64,000 bases of DNA, from assembly GCF_024323335.1 (NCBI RefSeq), contig NC_066580.1:85173391-85237390 (forward strand), given 5' to 3'. Positions within the stretch are counted from its first letter, which is position 1. Every line of letters starts with the position of its first letter. The notes under the pieces are model-generated. The model did not search any database and had not been told where the DNA came from. It saw nothing but the letters and a program-made list of their open reading frames with translations. The DNA comes from Lathyrus oleraceus (lineage: Eukaryota > Streptophyta > Magnoliopsida > Fabales > Fabaceae). Shown one piece after another: positions 30,250 through 42,831 of this stretch. The translations under genes were made by a program, and so were the position numbers.

Positions 30250-32058
30250 CTAGCCTGATGAGGGTCCCACAGAAGGCCCTACATCATCAACCATTCTAGC
30301 AAACTCTACGGCGAACTTGAGCTCGGTGTTCTCCTGCTGTAATCTCCCCATCTCTTTCTGGTGAATCTTCATCTGCCTGAAGTAGTGATCTCTCTCTGCC
30401 ATATAATGATCTCTCTCGGCGATGATCTTCACATTCTCTGATTCCTTAACCTTCAGTATTGACTCCCACTCAGCAATGAGAACTCGGACTCTGTCGTCCC
30501 TCCGATCTCTCACGAGGATTTGCCTCCTCTTCTCGTCTTCAATAACCTTTGCAGCTCTGGATAGCTTCTCCTTAGTGATGTCGTGCTCTCTGGTAGATGA
30601 CACTAAGGCTTGACTAACCTTCCCATAGTAGGCAGTATCCATCTCAAAGCGCTTTGCTTCTAAGGCATGTCGCTTGTCTTGATCTTCCATTTTCACTTTG
30701 ATCTCCTGGTTGGCCGTCTGAATCTGAGCAACACTCATTTCCAATTCAGCTTTCTCTGTAAGCAACTGATCTCTGGCTCTCTTCATCTCGAGGAATTCTT
30801 CCATACTGACAGAAGAACGCGGACCCTCAATCATAGGACACCAAGGATCACCTCCCGGAAATGGTAGAAGTGTGATCTCAATTCTCTTCCGAAGCCAATC
30901 ATCAAATAGAGGAAAAGACCGGCTGTTGACCTTGCCAAACGGGACTTTACCCTTTCTCTGAATATTACGCCATGCCCCAGACACCTGCTACAGCTTGGCC
31001 TGATTACCCTCAGCTGAGAAGTAAAAAGACTCTTGAATCTCTCGCTCAAGAGGAGGAACCTCCATGGAAAACCCCATCTGTCTCCTAAGAAGCGTCGGGT
31101 TGTAATTAATGCAACCCTGAACACCTATGAGAGGCACATTGGGAAGTCTCCCACAGCTATATATGAAATCCCGTCCAGCCATACCGTTATGAGTCCATGC
31201 TATGTCATCAGCCCGCAAACCCATCAACCTAAATGACCACTTGACCGTAGGATAAAGATGAACAAAAGCACCTCGGGAAGGAAAATACCCCATAAACCAT
31301 CTGAATAGCATCTGAGCACAGCACCTGATCAAACCACCACTTCTCTTCTCGTTCCTGTTATGAACCGAGTAGTAAACATCTCCGATCAGAGTAGGAATAG
31401 GGTTCCTCTGTATAAACAATCTGATGGCATTATGGTCCACAAAGCTCTTCTGATTAGGAAACATGATGACACCATAAATGCTCACAGCAATCAAGGCACA
31501 AACCGTCTTCCAGTTACCCACTGCAGCATGTTCCTTGGCTTTTTCCTCCAAGAAACTCAAATGAAAACCGGATAATTTTCCTTTCTCCTTCAAACCCTCC
31601 TTGACCATCTCCGGACTCAAATAAAGAGCACGAGAAATCCCAAGGATGTCAGGCTCCACCCTAGTAACATGGAAAGGAATCTGATCTCGGATCTGCATAC
31701 CCAGAATGCTAGCATAATCCTCCATCAGAGGTCCCAACAAATAATCTGGAAACACAAAACATCTCAGCCCCGGGTCATAGAACTGGAGAAAAGTATGAAT
31801 GGCGCTCCTGTCGATGTCAGTGAGTCTGAAAACCATCTTCAGGATACTACCGTATGACTCTCTGAACATCCCCACATGGTCGGGCATAATCAATGCTATC
31901 ATCTCTTTCAACTCATCAATCTCTGGGTTGAAGAAGCTGTAAACAACATCGTCCTTCAAACCGGTCCTCATATCTGAGCAGGAAGTCTCTCCACCAGGAT
32001 CTCGATAAAAAATGTCCCTGCATATGGATAAACATGTGTTAGGTGCAGGTAAATGCAA
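30250..32058 (-). pseudogene. ORF1 of element B, one nonsense codon
   Basis: Two open stretches (32058-30988 and 30984-30250) lie in the same frame, separated by a single TAG at 30988-30990 in a CAG-like context. The protein shares with A's ORF1 the FVDHNAIRLF, NPIPTLIGD, GGLIRCC and RWFMGYFP motifs, and ends in a long charged coiled-coil-like region (about 30830-30300) with MAERDHYMAERDHYF. The likely start is downstream of 32058, near MRTGLKDDVVYSFF (about 31968). Ogre-specific, function unknown. Apart from the one stop it looks intact. Confidence 0.8.
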
Positions 32059-32999
32059 AATGTTATGATGCTGATGAATGAATGCAATGCATTGCCATCC
32101 TCCAAGTCATCTGATCATCTGTGGCTCTGAATCCTGATCTCTGAACTGATGACAACCATCTGAAGGAATATGTAACCACAAATCCGACTCAAGGGTTCCG
32201 AAATAAACGGAACTGAAAGATACACCATCATCATCATCATCAGACAATCTCTGAGCAGATACCCATAACCATCTGAATCGGCCCGGGGAATCCTGAAATA
32301 AACGGATCCCCACTGATAAATAACTCGGACAACACTCCGGCGTCTCAGAAATAAACGCCCATAAATCCGACTTATAAATAGGACTCTGATCAATGGAACC
32401 ATTAGTCACCATCAAAGTCAGCATCTGAACAATGCATCTGAAAGAAATCACCCTCCCCTCACAGGTAAATTCTAAACAGGTCATCCTAAGGCGGATAATA
32501 GTCTCGACAATCGGGCAGAGATACTCAATGGGTTTGCCCTTTCGGGTGTGCCATTGCAGCTCCCTTAAGATCGTCTAAACCAAAGATCCGGGAAATGATC
32601 GGTCACCAGAGTCAATAGTTCAAACGAAGTCGCTCAACCAATGTGGATACTCCACAGAGGAAAAGCTCCGTCAAAAGAACCTCGTCCGGCTTGTGGCATG
32701 TCACGTTACAACAATATGCTGATAAAGCAAATGAGGAACGTGAGACCACACTAATCCTAGGTGTATACTCGGGCCTGGGTTTTAGCCCCACTCAGAACAC
32801 CCACCCCAAACAGAGGAACCACTTGCACAGAGGACGGCAACATGATAGTATGATGCATGCAAATACTTAATGCAAATATATATAGTGTCAGAATAATAAA
32901 TGCAATAAATAAAGAAAAACAAGCAACCTAAACTATCCTAGAACGCTAGGAAGGACTCGCTTAGGGAAGATGGACCAGCACAGGTCAACATCTTGTGGG
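32059..32999 (-). other. 5' leader of element B
   Basis: 941 bp between PBS and ORF1 without a credible protein; contains a short CAT trinucleotide run near 32222-32240. No similarity to A's leader was noticed. Confidence 0.5.
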
Positions 33000-33017
33000 T
33001 CCCCAGCAGAGTCGCCA
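33000..33017 (-). other. Primer binding site of element B
   Basis: The minus strand reads TGGCGACTCTGCTGGGGA two bases inside the LTR end, the intact form of the Ogre-type PBS. Confidence 0.9.
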
Positions 33018-34344
33018 GCTGTCGCATCCGCGAAAAACAACCCGCGGGCTAAAACAAAAACAAACAGAGTCGCCACTGTGCGTTATTTATCCCAAGAGAG
33101 GGAAAGGAAACGCTCAGAGTAAACCTGGAAAAAGCATGGTCTCGCGACCAAAGAGAAAGGGTAAGGGAGTCGGTTACGCAAGGGGAAGGTATTAGCACCC
33201 CTCACGTCCGTCGTACTCGACGGGATCCACGTTCTAGAAGAAAGAAAAGGTTGCTAAACAAACATCACACACACAAGGAACAATAAAGGTGGGGTTAAGA
33301 GGAAGAGGGCTCGCTAGGACATCGCATCCTATGCCTACATATCTCGTCTGGAACGAGAATCAGAGCTACTGTAGTTCGGCTTACGCACGCCGAAACAAAC
33401 ACACGCACAGACGCTGAGACATCAAAACAAACACAAATAGGCAAACATGGAACCCGACCGCCAATCGATGGACTTACGTCAGCTTCCGAACCAAACAACC
33501 CACACTGGAACCCGAATGCCACTTGATGGACTTGTATCAGCTTCCAAGCACACAACAAGAACAAACAAACGAGTTACTAAGGAGTCGGGAACTCGAGCCT
33601 AGCAACTGTCGAACAAACACACGCAAAAAGAAAAGAAAGTGCCCGGAGAGGTCTCGCACGACCATCCTGCCTACGTACCTCGTCTGGAACGAGGATCAGG
33701 GCGACGTAGTTCCCCTGAAAGGGAAAGAAATTCTAGCCAGAGACAAAGAGGAGACACACTACCAGGGAGCTGTACTCGAGCCTAGTGTTATCATGCATCA
33801 TTGCCCTATGTTATGGTTTCTACCTACTTGCACAACAGCAAGCTAATCCTATCCAGGAAGAAAGCAAGCATGCAAGCATAAACAAAGCAAAGCAAACATT
33901 CCACGTAGCACACACTATATCCAGTCAAGTGGGCTCAAACAAAGGGTTCGACTGCCAAGGCAAGTCATCTGTACAAGGGTGGTGCTAGCTCTTAACCCTG
34001 ACATTGAGAGTCAGGGTGAAGCAGATGAAAGGTGAGTGAAGATTAGACTTCACAGCTCTTATCCCTGGCCAGGGAGAGCTTCAGACAAAGGAGCGTGGGT
34101 CCAGAAAGTGGGAACCCTTCTACGCTCAAGACTCTGACACAACTGTACAAAGTACAAGATCTTGGGTTTGTGTCCCAATGCATCAACACAGTGGTGTGAG
34201 CAGAGGGACGACTCAACAGAATAACGGGAGATAGATTACATATCTCTTTTATCCGTCAATTGCCTTAATCAAGGACTTTTCCTGCTTGGCACAAAAAGTA
34301 AACAAGCACAAACATCGCCTCTTAAGGAGGACTTCAGACAGTTG

Positions 34345-34366
34345 CCTGGCCAAGTAACAGGCCAGG
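34345..34366 (-). other. Conserved LTR hairpin, element B
   Basis: Arms CCTGGCC (34345-34351) and GGCCAGG (34360-34366), 8-nt loop, same as in A despite wide LTR divergence elsewhere. Confidence 0.6.
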
Positions 34367-35851
34367 TCTTCCAGACTACATGGAGAATAGAAATTCTACC
34401 TCAATTGGTTTAAAAACCAAGCAACATCAAGCAAGTTCTCAAGGAACTGTAAGAAACTTAATGTACCTGAAATCAATCAAGTATCATCAGTACTCAGACA
34501 AACCAACAGTAAACAGCAAATGTTAATCTATACAGTCAAACACAAGTTAATGCACACAAGTGCAAGCCATGAGCTCAAACTCAAACATCAAACCCTACAA
34601 CACAAAACAAGTTAGTTTACAACATCAAACAAACTCAATTTAATCAACTTGCATTTTCCTCCTTAAGGCTTTTGCATCTCAACCTAAAAATCCAAACCAA
34701 ACATGAGAAACAAGACCACTAGGCCAAGCCTAGGGTCCAAAGGAGATGAAAAAATCAAAACAGCAAGTGAAAATTATACAAAATCACATTCAAACAATTT
34801 AAAAGCAAATGCAATTGGTCCCATGCTCATATCAATCACCATTATCATTTTATGCACAAAATAACATCAAACATGCAATTTGCAACCTCAAATGACCAAA
34901 CAGAAAGATCTCAACCAAAAGCATATCAAAACAATTCAATTAATTCCACAAAACTTCAAGTCTAAACATAACACATTCAATGGATAGCATATAAAATTTC
35001 AGCTCAATTGGACAAGAGGAAGTAGGTCAATTAAAATCAAGAAGTTCAGACAAGTTCAAACAAGCCAACACAAGGCATCAAAACAAGCATCAACTTCCAT
35101 AAATCATAAAACAGTGACAATACATGATAAATGAATGGGATCAAAACCACCATGACCTATAATGTGTCTACAATCCACATGTAAAATTTCACATCCATCC
35201 AATTAACCATGAGAATTTCACAAGCAAAATACAATCATGTATCACAAAATGTCACAAAATGAGCCAACAGAAGAGAAAATTCCAATCAATTAGGAAATTC
35301 CATAAAAAATTCCAGAAAAATTCTCATGTGATCTCAACATACACATGCTCATTCATGCAAAAAATTAGCTCAATCCAACATCCCTAGGCATGGAAAATAA
35401 AATCATGAATTTCATCAAGCTTGGTGTGACACAAATTGTCTCACCTCTAATCAAAAATTCATATCTCCTCAACCAAGTATCCAAAAATTACAAACCACAT
35501 ACCAAAATCACCGTAAAAGAGTCCAGAATAAGCACAAAAAATTTCATCAATTTATATGGAAGCATCATCATTTCATGAAAGATATGGCAAGACATGTACA
35601 AAAGTGACACATTCAATCAATCTCTAGACATTTTTATTTTCCACATGTGCACAAAAATCACAAAAATCACCATTAAAATCTACACATCATAAGGAGCATG
35701 GTGAAAAAAACCTCACAAATTTTGGACAAGAAATGAATCATCTATGAATTTTCTAAAGTTCATGTATAAAAATGAAATAGAAAATGAAAAAGAAAATGAA
35801 ATAATATTAAGAATTAAAGAGATAATGGCATTGTTGTAAATACTGAACCAC

Positions 35852-35869
35852 ACGACCAAACGCGGTCGT
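35852..35869 (-). other. Palindrome in the B LTR
   Basis: ACGACC and GGTCGT flank a 6-nt centre, about 2.07 kb from the LTR start. Confidence 0.45.
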
Positions 35870-36661
35870 TTCATTTAAGGCCATGGCGCGTTCCTATTGG
35901 TTGGCACTGGCGGTAAACACATTTTAAACAAGGCCAAGCGAAATTGAAGATCAAACGCACTCTCCAACTTGTTCTTCATCAAGAACTTTCAGAGAATTTC
36001 CAGAAATGCTCATGAACTTTTCCTAACCAAATGCTACAATCCATACATCAAAAGAACCGTCTCTCCACCTAGATCATGAATATGCCATTGATTTCTCCTA
36101 ATTCTCAACATGTTATCCGAATCGATCAAAAATAGAAATGCACATCAAACTTCAAATCACAATTACTCTCTCAATACTTAATCAAATCACAAACTACAAG
36201 CATCATGTTACTCTACATTGAAAGACCTACAGAAGCCACATCATAATTCATGCAATGGAGGAAATCGAATTTTACCTTGTAGATGATGGCAGATGTTGAT
36301 TTGGCACTTTCAAGGTCCAGCAAGTCAAAACAGATGGAGATTAATGGTCAGGAAGGTGAATAGAACGCGTGCCTTAGCTCAAAACAACTCCAGTTGCAAG
36401 AATTAGCAAAACACCATAGTAGACCAAGCTTTCCACAGTCCACGATTATCAAGCTTTTGGCATGGTTTTTGCAAAACAGTTCATCCACAAGTCTTGTAGA
36501 ACATGGATCCAAGAAGAATGATGCAAATTGATGAAGATTTGGATGAGAAATGTTGAAAAATGTGTGATGAAGTTTTTGTGAATTTGGAGAGAAAATGGAG
36601 GGAAATTCTGTTAGAACCTTGAAGAATGTGATGTGATTATGAAATTCTGTTACACTTAATG

Positions 36662-36668
36662 TTATATA
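36662..36668 (-). promoter_or_regulatory. Putative TATA box of the B LTR
   Basis: The minus strand reads GGTATATAAC, 1.26 kb from the LTR start. Confidence 0.45.
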
Positions 36669-37927
36669 CCAACTTCTTAATCCACCTCTTAATCTCAATT
36701 ATCAAAAATCAAGTGATTAGCATAATTGCATTTTTAAGTGAAATGGCAAAATGGTCCTTTCCAAATTGGGCAATGTGACAGCAAAATGACAGTTCACACA
36801 ACTTCTATTTGGCATTTGGAACGTGTTAGAATTGGTTCCATGTGCATAGGCCTTATAAATCTCAAATTCACCATTCCATGCCAAAAATGCTAAATAGTCC
36901 ACTTGAAATTTGACTTTTTGCTATGACCATTTTTGATGAATTTTGACCATACATCATGAAAGTACATGTGAAATGGAGTTTGCTCAAAGAAAGATCACTC
37001 AAATTGGCCACTCCATGTGAAAGTTATGCCACTTTGATTTTAGGCATTTTTGGAAAATGATTGGGCCATAACTTGTCAACCATACATGGGAATTTCAAGT
37101 TCTTGGGCTTTTTGGAAAGGTGAGAGCAAGATATACAACTTTCATGTTGAACAAAATTCCATTTGAAGCATTTTTGGACATGTAATTTTGAGGTGAAAAA
37201 CTTTCCATTTTTGGAAACTTCCATTACAAGTCACTTTCTATTTTTGGCAACTTTTTGTCCTGACTTTATTTTCTTCATTCTTGATGTTTGAAATGTCAAA
37301 TGAAACTTATTTAGACATGAATGAAGTGTATCCAACTCTCTCCCACCTCCAAATCCATAAAATCAAGCACAGTTGACCACAGTTGACTTTTTCAACTGAT
37401 AGATGAATTTGGCAATGCACTGATCAAGTTGAGCCTCAATCTCCTGATGAAATGGCTCAATAATGAAACCCTAGCTTCCATAAGCTCAATACAATCTCAT
37501 GATGATCCCCATATCTATTGTAGACCCCATCTCCTTCACAAGCCCTGATTGGCCCAATGCAACTGATTAGGGTTGACTAGTGGTCAAAACCCTAATCTCA
37601 AGGTATCTGATCAAACACTTGAACCTCTTGGATGATATCAAGACCATGATGATGATGATGTATCATTTCAACCAAGATGAAGATCAATCTCCTTGAGAAT
37701 CAAAAAAACCCTAATTTAGACCACCACCCTCCTCAGATAGTTAATGATCCAGTTCAATGAAACCCTAGCTTGCATCATGACCTCTTCATCTCCTAATCAA
37801 GACTTGTGAGGATGATTTGCACAATGTAACCACATGATATGCAATATGTAATGCCTAATGACCTAAAAATGATATGTCATATGTTAAGCCAGTCCCAAGA
37901 GAGGAGGGCAAATTTTGAGGTGTTACA

Positions 37928-38113
37928 TTTGGTTAGTAAATAAAATAAGAAAAGCAATGATATACAAATCAAGCATGCTTGGTGATCTCAAACCACTCAC
38001 AAGGAGTCCCACCCAAAGGCAAGGGGAACCAAGGTGCTTATGATCCTTGAGGCTATGCAAATGCAATGTCATGATGCCATGAGGGATCTTAGGGACAAAA
38101 TTGGGGTCTTACA
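37928..38113 (-). mobile_element. LTR fragment C, cut by element B
   Basis: 186 bp identical in layout to the start of the E-type LTR: TGTAAGACCCCAATTTTGTC at 38113, then CCTAAGATCCCTCATGG. B is inserted at 37927/37928. The rest of C is not found on the left because B's far end is lost. C itself interrupts ORF1 of D at 38113/38114. Confidence 0.82.
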
Positions 38114-38682
38114 GGTTCTCCCTAAAGGATAAACCCAATAACATTCTGTTAGAGGGTGTGTTCTTTCAGGAGGGTAAATATCCTCAAGGCTTGAAGGGCA
38201 GGATGGTCCGCGCTTGGCGCAAGATCCATAAGAAAGGAAGGAAGGAGCTAGGTCCGAAGAACTGTATCGCTTTGGAGCCTTATACTTCTTGGGTTAGGAG
38301 GAGAGCTTCCGAGTACCTCATGCCTTACGAGTATCCAAGACCTACACCTTTGGTCGTGGCTAGGCCTTCAACCCTCCCTAACCGAGGAGTAGAGGAGTTG
38401 AGAGAGGAAGACTGTTCGCATGCTTGGATCCGTGAACGAAAGGAGTTGCTTCAGCAGATCAGGGAGAAGGATGCTTTGATAGAGTTCCTCGAGCACCAGG
38501 TTATTGATGATCTTGATGATGCATGGACTTCTCTACTTCCTCAGTCTTCCAAGTTTTGGAAGAGGAAGTACGATCGACTCGCCAAAGAGAAGGCGAACAT
38601 GGAGGCAACCTACGAGAGGGAGGTGAAGAGGCTTCGTGCATCTTATCTTCCAGTCTCCAGAGCTTTAGATGATTGTTTCTAG
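38114..38682 (+). pseudogene. ORF1 of element D, C-terminal part
   Basis: Begins mid-protein at the LTR C junction with FSLKDKPNNILLEGVFFQEG, matching A's ORF1 from about 13440, and runs open to a TAG at 38680. The charged coiled-coil end (REEDCSHAWIRERKELL, AKEKANMEATYEREVKRL) is intact. The N-terminal half is missing. Confidence 0.85.
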
Positions 38683-38995
38683 GGTTCTATAGGATGTTCA
38701 TTTCCCTTTTCTCTTGTATTGTATTTGGTTACCAAGACTGTACTTCTTTGGTGTAAAAGTATTTCCAAATATTAATGATGTGATATTTCCATATGTGATA
38801 AATGTTTCCAATATTTGCAAATAGGACTCTAAAGTTCCTCTGATATAAAATTAAATCATATGCATTGCATGCATCATGTGCATAAGCAGGTTTTACTCCA
38901 GGCTTCTTTTTCTATGGTCTAACTCTGTGTTCTTCATTTATTTTGAAGACAAGTTGACTCACCGGTACTACACCCGAGCCAACGCATCAAGACTA
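38683..38995 (+). other. Spacer between ORF1 and gag of element D
   Basis: 313 bp, mostly AT-rich. The last ~60 bp read in the gag frame as FFIYFEDKLTHRYYTR, as in A. Confidence 0.5.
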
Positions 38996-40178
38996 ATGGA
39001 TCATTTGGAACAAGAGAACCGTGAGCTTAAGGAGGAAGTAGCCAGATTGACTGCCCTGATGGAGTCATTCTTGGCTGCCCAGAGCCAGTCTTCTCCAACA
39101 CCTTCAACTCCTCCCCAGAGGACAGTCATCTCTGATATTGTCTCTTCAACTATGCCTGCGGCCAGCGCACACTTTGCTCCAATAGCCATTCCAGCCGGGT
39201 TTCCATGGGGGATGCCTCCTAACTTCATGCCTGAGGGTCCTGCACCCACTTTTGCTTCTCTTCCGGCATCTAGCCCGGTCCTAGCCGTTCCTCCTCCTGT
39301 CGTGCATACTATGCCCAGAGTAGACAACACCATCTACTATTTTGAGCCGTCCGAGGGCCAAGATGTCTATGAAAAGATGGACGATATGAATGATCAATTT
39401 CTTGAACTCCTCAAGGAATTGAAGACTCTTCATGGAAAAGATACTTTTGGCAAGTCTGCTGCTGAACTCTGCTTGGTCCCTAATGTGAAAATCCCTGTAA
39501 AGTTCAAGGTCCCTGACTTTGAAAAGTACAAGGGAAATACTTGCCCTCTCAGCCACCTGGTCATGTATGCCAGGAAAATGTCGACTCAGACCGACAACGA
39601 CCAACTGCTCATCCACTACTTTCATGACAGTTTGTCCGGTGCTGCCCTACGTTGGTACATGGGCTTGGATAGTGCGAACATCCGATCCTTCAACGGCCTT
39701 GGCGAGGCCTTCGTCAAGCAATACAAGTACAACATGGATATGGCTCCCGATAGGGATCAATTGAGAGCCATGTCCCAGAAGGACAAGGAAACTTTCAAAG
39801 AATATGCCCAGAGATGCGCGAGAGCTAGCAGCACAGATTGTGCCCCCGCTGGAGGAGAAAGAAATGACCAAGATATTTCTAAAGACCTTGAGTTCTTTTT
39901 ATTACAAGCGAATGATTGCCAACACTCCTTCTGACTTCACCGAGATGGTGAACATGAGGATGCGTCTGGAAGAGGGAGTCAGGGAAGGGCGCCTGACCAG
40001 AGAAGAACGCTCTTCTGCCAAACGGTATGGGACGTTTGGGAAGAAGAAAGATGGCGAGGCACATGTTGTGACCTCCCATGTTAAATCTAGAAGACCCTCG
40101 GTGAGGAGGAAGACCGTGCGTCCTGCCGGTAACCAGCATCAGGTGGCTCATATAGCACCTGTCTTCAGAGATAATTAA
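38996..40178 (+). pseudogene. Gag of element D, frameshifted
   Basis: ATG at 38996 opens MDHLEQENRELKEEVARL. The capsid region (FKVPDFEKYKGNTCPLSHL, HYFHDSLSGAALRWY, FVKQYKYN) is present. A one-base insertion near 39817, seen against A, shifts the frame within YAQR; the second half (ELAAQIVPPLEEKEMTKIF) continues in another frame from about 39810 to a TAA at 40176-40178. It would not yield a full Gag. Confidence 0.86.
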
Positions 40179-42316
40179 CAGTATCAGCATCACAACAATA
40201 ATCAGCAACAACCATATTCACAATATCAACAACAACAACACCATCCTTAACAGCAGGCCTACCAGCCTCGAAACAGTAATCAAGCCAGTACAAGCTACGA
40301 GAGGAAGAGGGTCACCTTCAATCCTATTCCCATGACATATGTAGAGTTATATCCCTCTTTGATAGAGAGGAAGTTGATTACTCCACGAGACCCATCGGCT
40401 ATACCTACTAACCCCTAGTGGTGGCATAAGCCAGAATTACATTGTGTTTATCATTCCGGTGCTCCCGGCCATGACGTGGAAAATTGCTACCCTTTGAAGA
40501 CCAAGGTTCAAGACCTTGTGAGATGTGGTATTCTGTGTTTCGAGGACGTAGGTCCTAATATAAAGAAGAACCCATTGCCCGAGCATGGGATGTCTGTCAA
40601 CATGGTCCAGGGCTGTCCTGGTAAGTACAAAGTCAAATATGTCAGCCATATTCGACAATCTTTGGTCGAGATGCATAGATTGCTGTGTGATTACAGTCAT
40701 TATGAGCACGACCACGATAGATGCCGAGTTTGCTCTGTCAATCAAAGAGGATGTCGCCAAGTGCGCAAAGGTGTTCAAGAAATGCTGGATGAAGGAGTCA
40801 TTGAGATACTTCAAAACAGAAATATTGACGAAGATGCTGATGAAGTCAATGTAATTTCTCTGGTATTTCGGATCCCTGAGACTGTTATCATCAAGTATGA
40901 TAGTAGCAAGCAAAAGGCTTCTCCTACTTTGACCATTAAACCAGCTGGCCTAGTGCCATATTCTTCCGAGAAGGCGGTTCCCTATCGCTACAATGATGTA
41001 GCATTGGAAGATGGGAAAGAGGTGCCCCTACCCTCTACATCTTTTGTTAATATTGCCGACGTCAGCGGCCTGACCCATAGCGGTCGTGTCTTCTCGGCTC
41101 CGCCGAAATCTCAAGCTGATGTTCGAAGGAATGATACTGCTGATTATGCTGAACGCCCGGTTGGGAGTGCTATGAATGCTCCGAATCCGGCACTTGTTAC
41201 CAAACCTACCTCTACATTGAGAACTCCTGTCTCTGCTGGCCAGAGTAGCAATGAAAAAGAAGACTGTGATGAGATGCTGAGGCTCATCAAGAGAAGTGAG
41301 TACAACGTGGTAGATCAGCTTCTACAGACGCCATCCAAGAACCTTGTACTATCCTTACTGATGAATTCAGAACCGCATCGAGAAGCTCTGCAGAAGGTGT
41401 TGGATGTGGCGTATATGGATCATGATGTCATGATAGAATAATTCGACAGTATTGTTGCAAACATCACCGCTTGCAACAATTTAAGTTTCTGTGATGCTGA
41501 TCTCCCCGAGGAGGGAAGAGACCATAACTTGGCATTACACATATCCATGAGCTGCAAAGATGATGCCATGTCCAATGTGCTGGTGGACACTGGGTCATCG
41601 TTGAATGTGTTGCCAAAGTCCACTCTTGCGAAATTGTCATATCATGGGCTTCCCATGAGGCAAAGTGGAGTGGTGGTGAAAGCTTTCGACGGGTCCCGTA
41701 AAACTGTGATTGGAGAGGTTGATCTCCTAGTCAAAATTGGACCAAGTGATTTCCAGATTACCTTCTAGGTTATGGACATTCACCCATCGTATAGCTGTCT
41801 CTTGGGCAGATCATGAATTCACGAGGCAGGCGCTGTGATATCCACCCTACACCAGAAACTGAAGTTTGTCAAGAATAAGAAGCTAGGGGTGTTAGGGGAG
41901 AAAAGACTCTCCTGGTTAGCCATTTGTCTTCCTTCTCTTATATAAATGCTAAGGATGAAGTTGGAACCCCATTCCAAGCTTTATCTATTGCTGAACCTAT
42001 TAAGAAGGGAACTTCTTCATTTGCATCCTATAAAGATGCTAAGTTGGCCATTGAGCGTGGCGCAACTGCTGGATTGGGGCAAATGATTAAGCTGGAAGAC
42101 AACAAATCCCGGGCTGGAATAGGGTATTCCTCCGGTGTCTTCAACAAGCAAGGGCTATTCAAGAGTGGTGGATTCATCCACACCGGTCAAGATGAAGAGG
42201 CTGCTGCCATTTTGGAAGAGGATGTAGAGGATTCTGGCAACTTTGTCATCCCTGGAGGGATCTGCAATAATTGGGTCGCTGTTGATGTCCCAACAGTTAT
42301 CCATAAGTCAAAGTAA
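40179..42316 (+). pseudogene. Linker, knuckle and protease region of element D, several stops
   Basis: Homologous to A's 11394-9259. Contains the Cys/His motif CVYHSGAPGHDVENC (about 40441-40485) and the retropepsin site VLVDTGSSLNVLPKSTL (about 41580-41630). In-frame stops lie at 40248, 40416, 41439, 41766 and 41814, and a frameshift lies near 41885-41905. Against A the stops replace Gln (four times) or Trp (once). The last part (41924-42316) is open and ends at a TAA overlapping the intron donor. Confidence 0.87.
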
Positions 42317-42577
42317 TGTTCATTATGTTTAAAAACCCTTCTCCCATGTCAAAAAGAGAAGTGATGACATTATTGGCGCATAAATACAATGATATTTTCA
42401 TTCAATAAATTCATGTTAAATGTTTGTTTTTCCAATTATTTTCCCTTTTCGCTTTTGCATGAAATTGGTGATCACATAAAACCTTAAAAATAAAAATAAA
42501 ATCAATCTTCTCATCTGCATAGTGATTTGCCTTGTTTGAATTCTAAAATCTCTTTTATATCGAAAATCATTATGCAG
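42313..42577 (+). other. Predicted intron of element D, protease to RT
   Basis: Donor GTAATG at 42313 overlaps the stop TAA (42314-42316); acceptor ATTATGCAG ends at 42577. Length 265 nt, AT-rich. Removal restores one open frame from protease to the RT linker. Confidence 0.78.
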
Positions 42578-42831
42578 GTTGATCAAATCCATTAAACATA
42601 ATGATCCAACATCATCTCCCAACTTTGAGTCCCCTGTATTTGAGGCAGAAGAAGATGATGTTGAAGAGATTCCTGACGAGATTATCCGTCTACTTGAGCA
42701 TGAAGAGAAGATCATTCAGCCACATCTTGAGAATCTGGAAACAGTCAACTTGGGGTCTGAAGATTGTGTTAGAGAAGTGAAGACTGGGGCACTCCTGGAA
42801 GAATCTATTAAGAAGGGGTTGATTGAGTTGC
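42578..42831 (+). pseudogene. Start of the RT frame (second exon) of element D
   Basis: Open frame encoding the acidic linker FESPVFEAEEDDVEEIPDEI and IRLLEHEEKIIQPHLENLE that precedes RT in Ogre. It is cut by LTR E after 42831, before any RT catalytic motif. Confidence 0.83.

Larger units (their letters stand above)
21434..37927 (-). mobile_element. Ogre-type element B, truncated at its 3' end and split by solo LTR H
   Basis: On the minus strand: 5' LTR 37927-33020, PBS, leader, ORF1, gag/protease ORF, solo LTR H (inserted), end of protease, intron remnant, RT and RNase H fragments down to 21434. Integrase, 3' UTR and 3' LTR are missing. Its LTR starts TGTAACACCTCAAAATTTGCC and ends GGATGCGACA, so it is a different family from A. 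The target sequence next to the 5' LTR is TTTGG (37928-37932) in LTR C; the matching duplicate is lost. Confidence 0.88.
33020..37927 (-). repeat. 5' LTR of element B
   Basis: 4908 bp, starting TGTAACACCTC at 37927 and ending GCGACA at 33020. It differs in its ends from the A family but shares an internal conserved block around the hairpin 34345-34366. It carries two copies of the degenerate repeat (33445-33545), a palindrome (35852-35869) and a TATA-like box. Confidence 0.9.
38114..42831 (+). mobile_element. Ogre-type element D, plus strand, fragment
   Basis: Order: ORF1 C-terminal part, gag, knuckle and protease, intron, start of RT. The left end is cut by LTR C inside ORF1, the right end by element E inside the RT frame. 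It is close to A in protein sequence but carries many stops and two frameshifts, so it is the older copy. Its RT-RNase H-integrase part may lie beyond the right edge of the window, past E, F and G. Confidence 0.88.
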
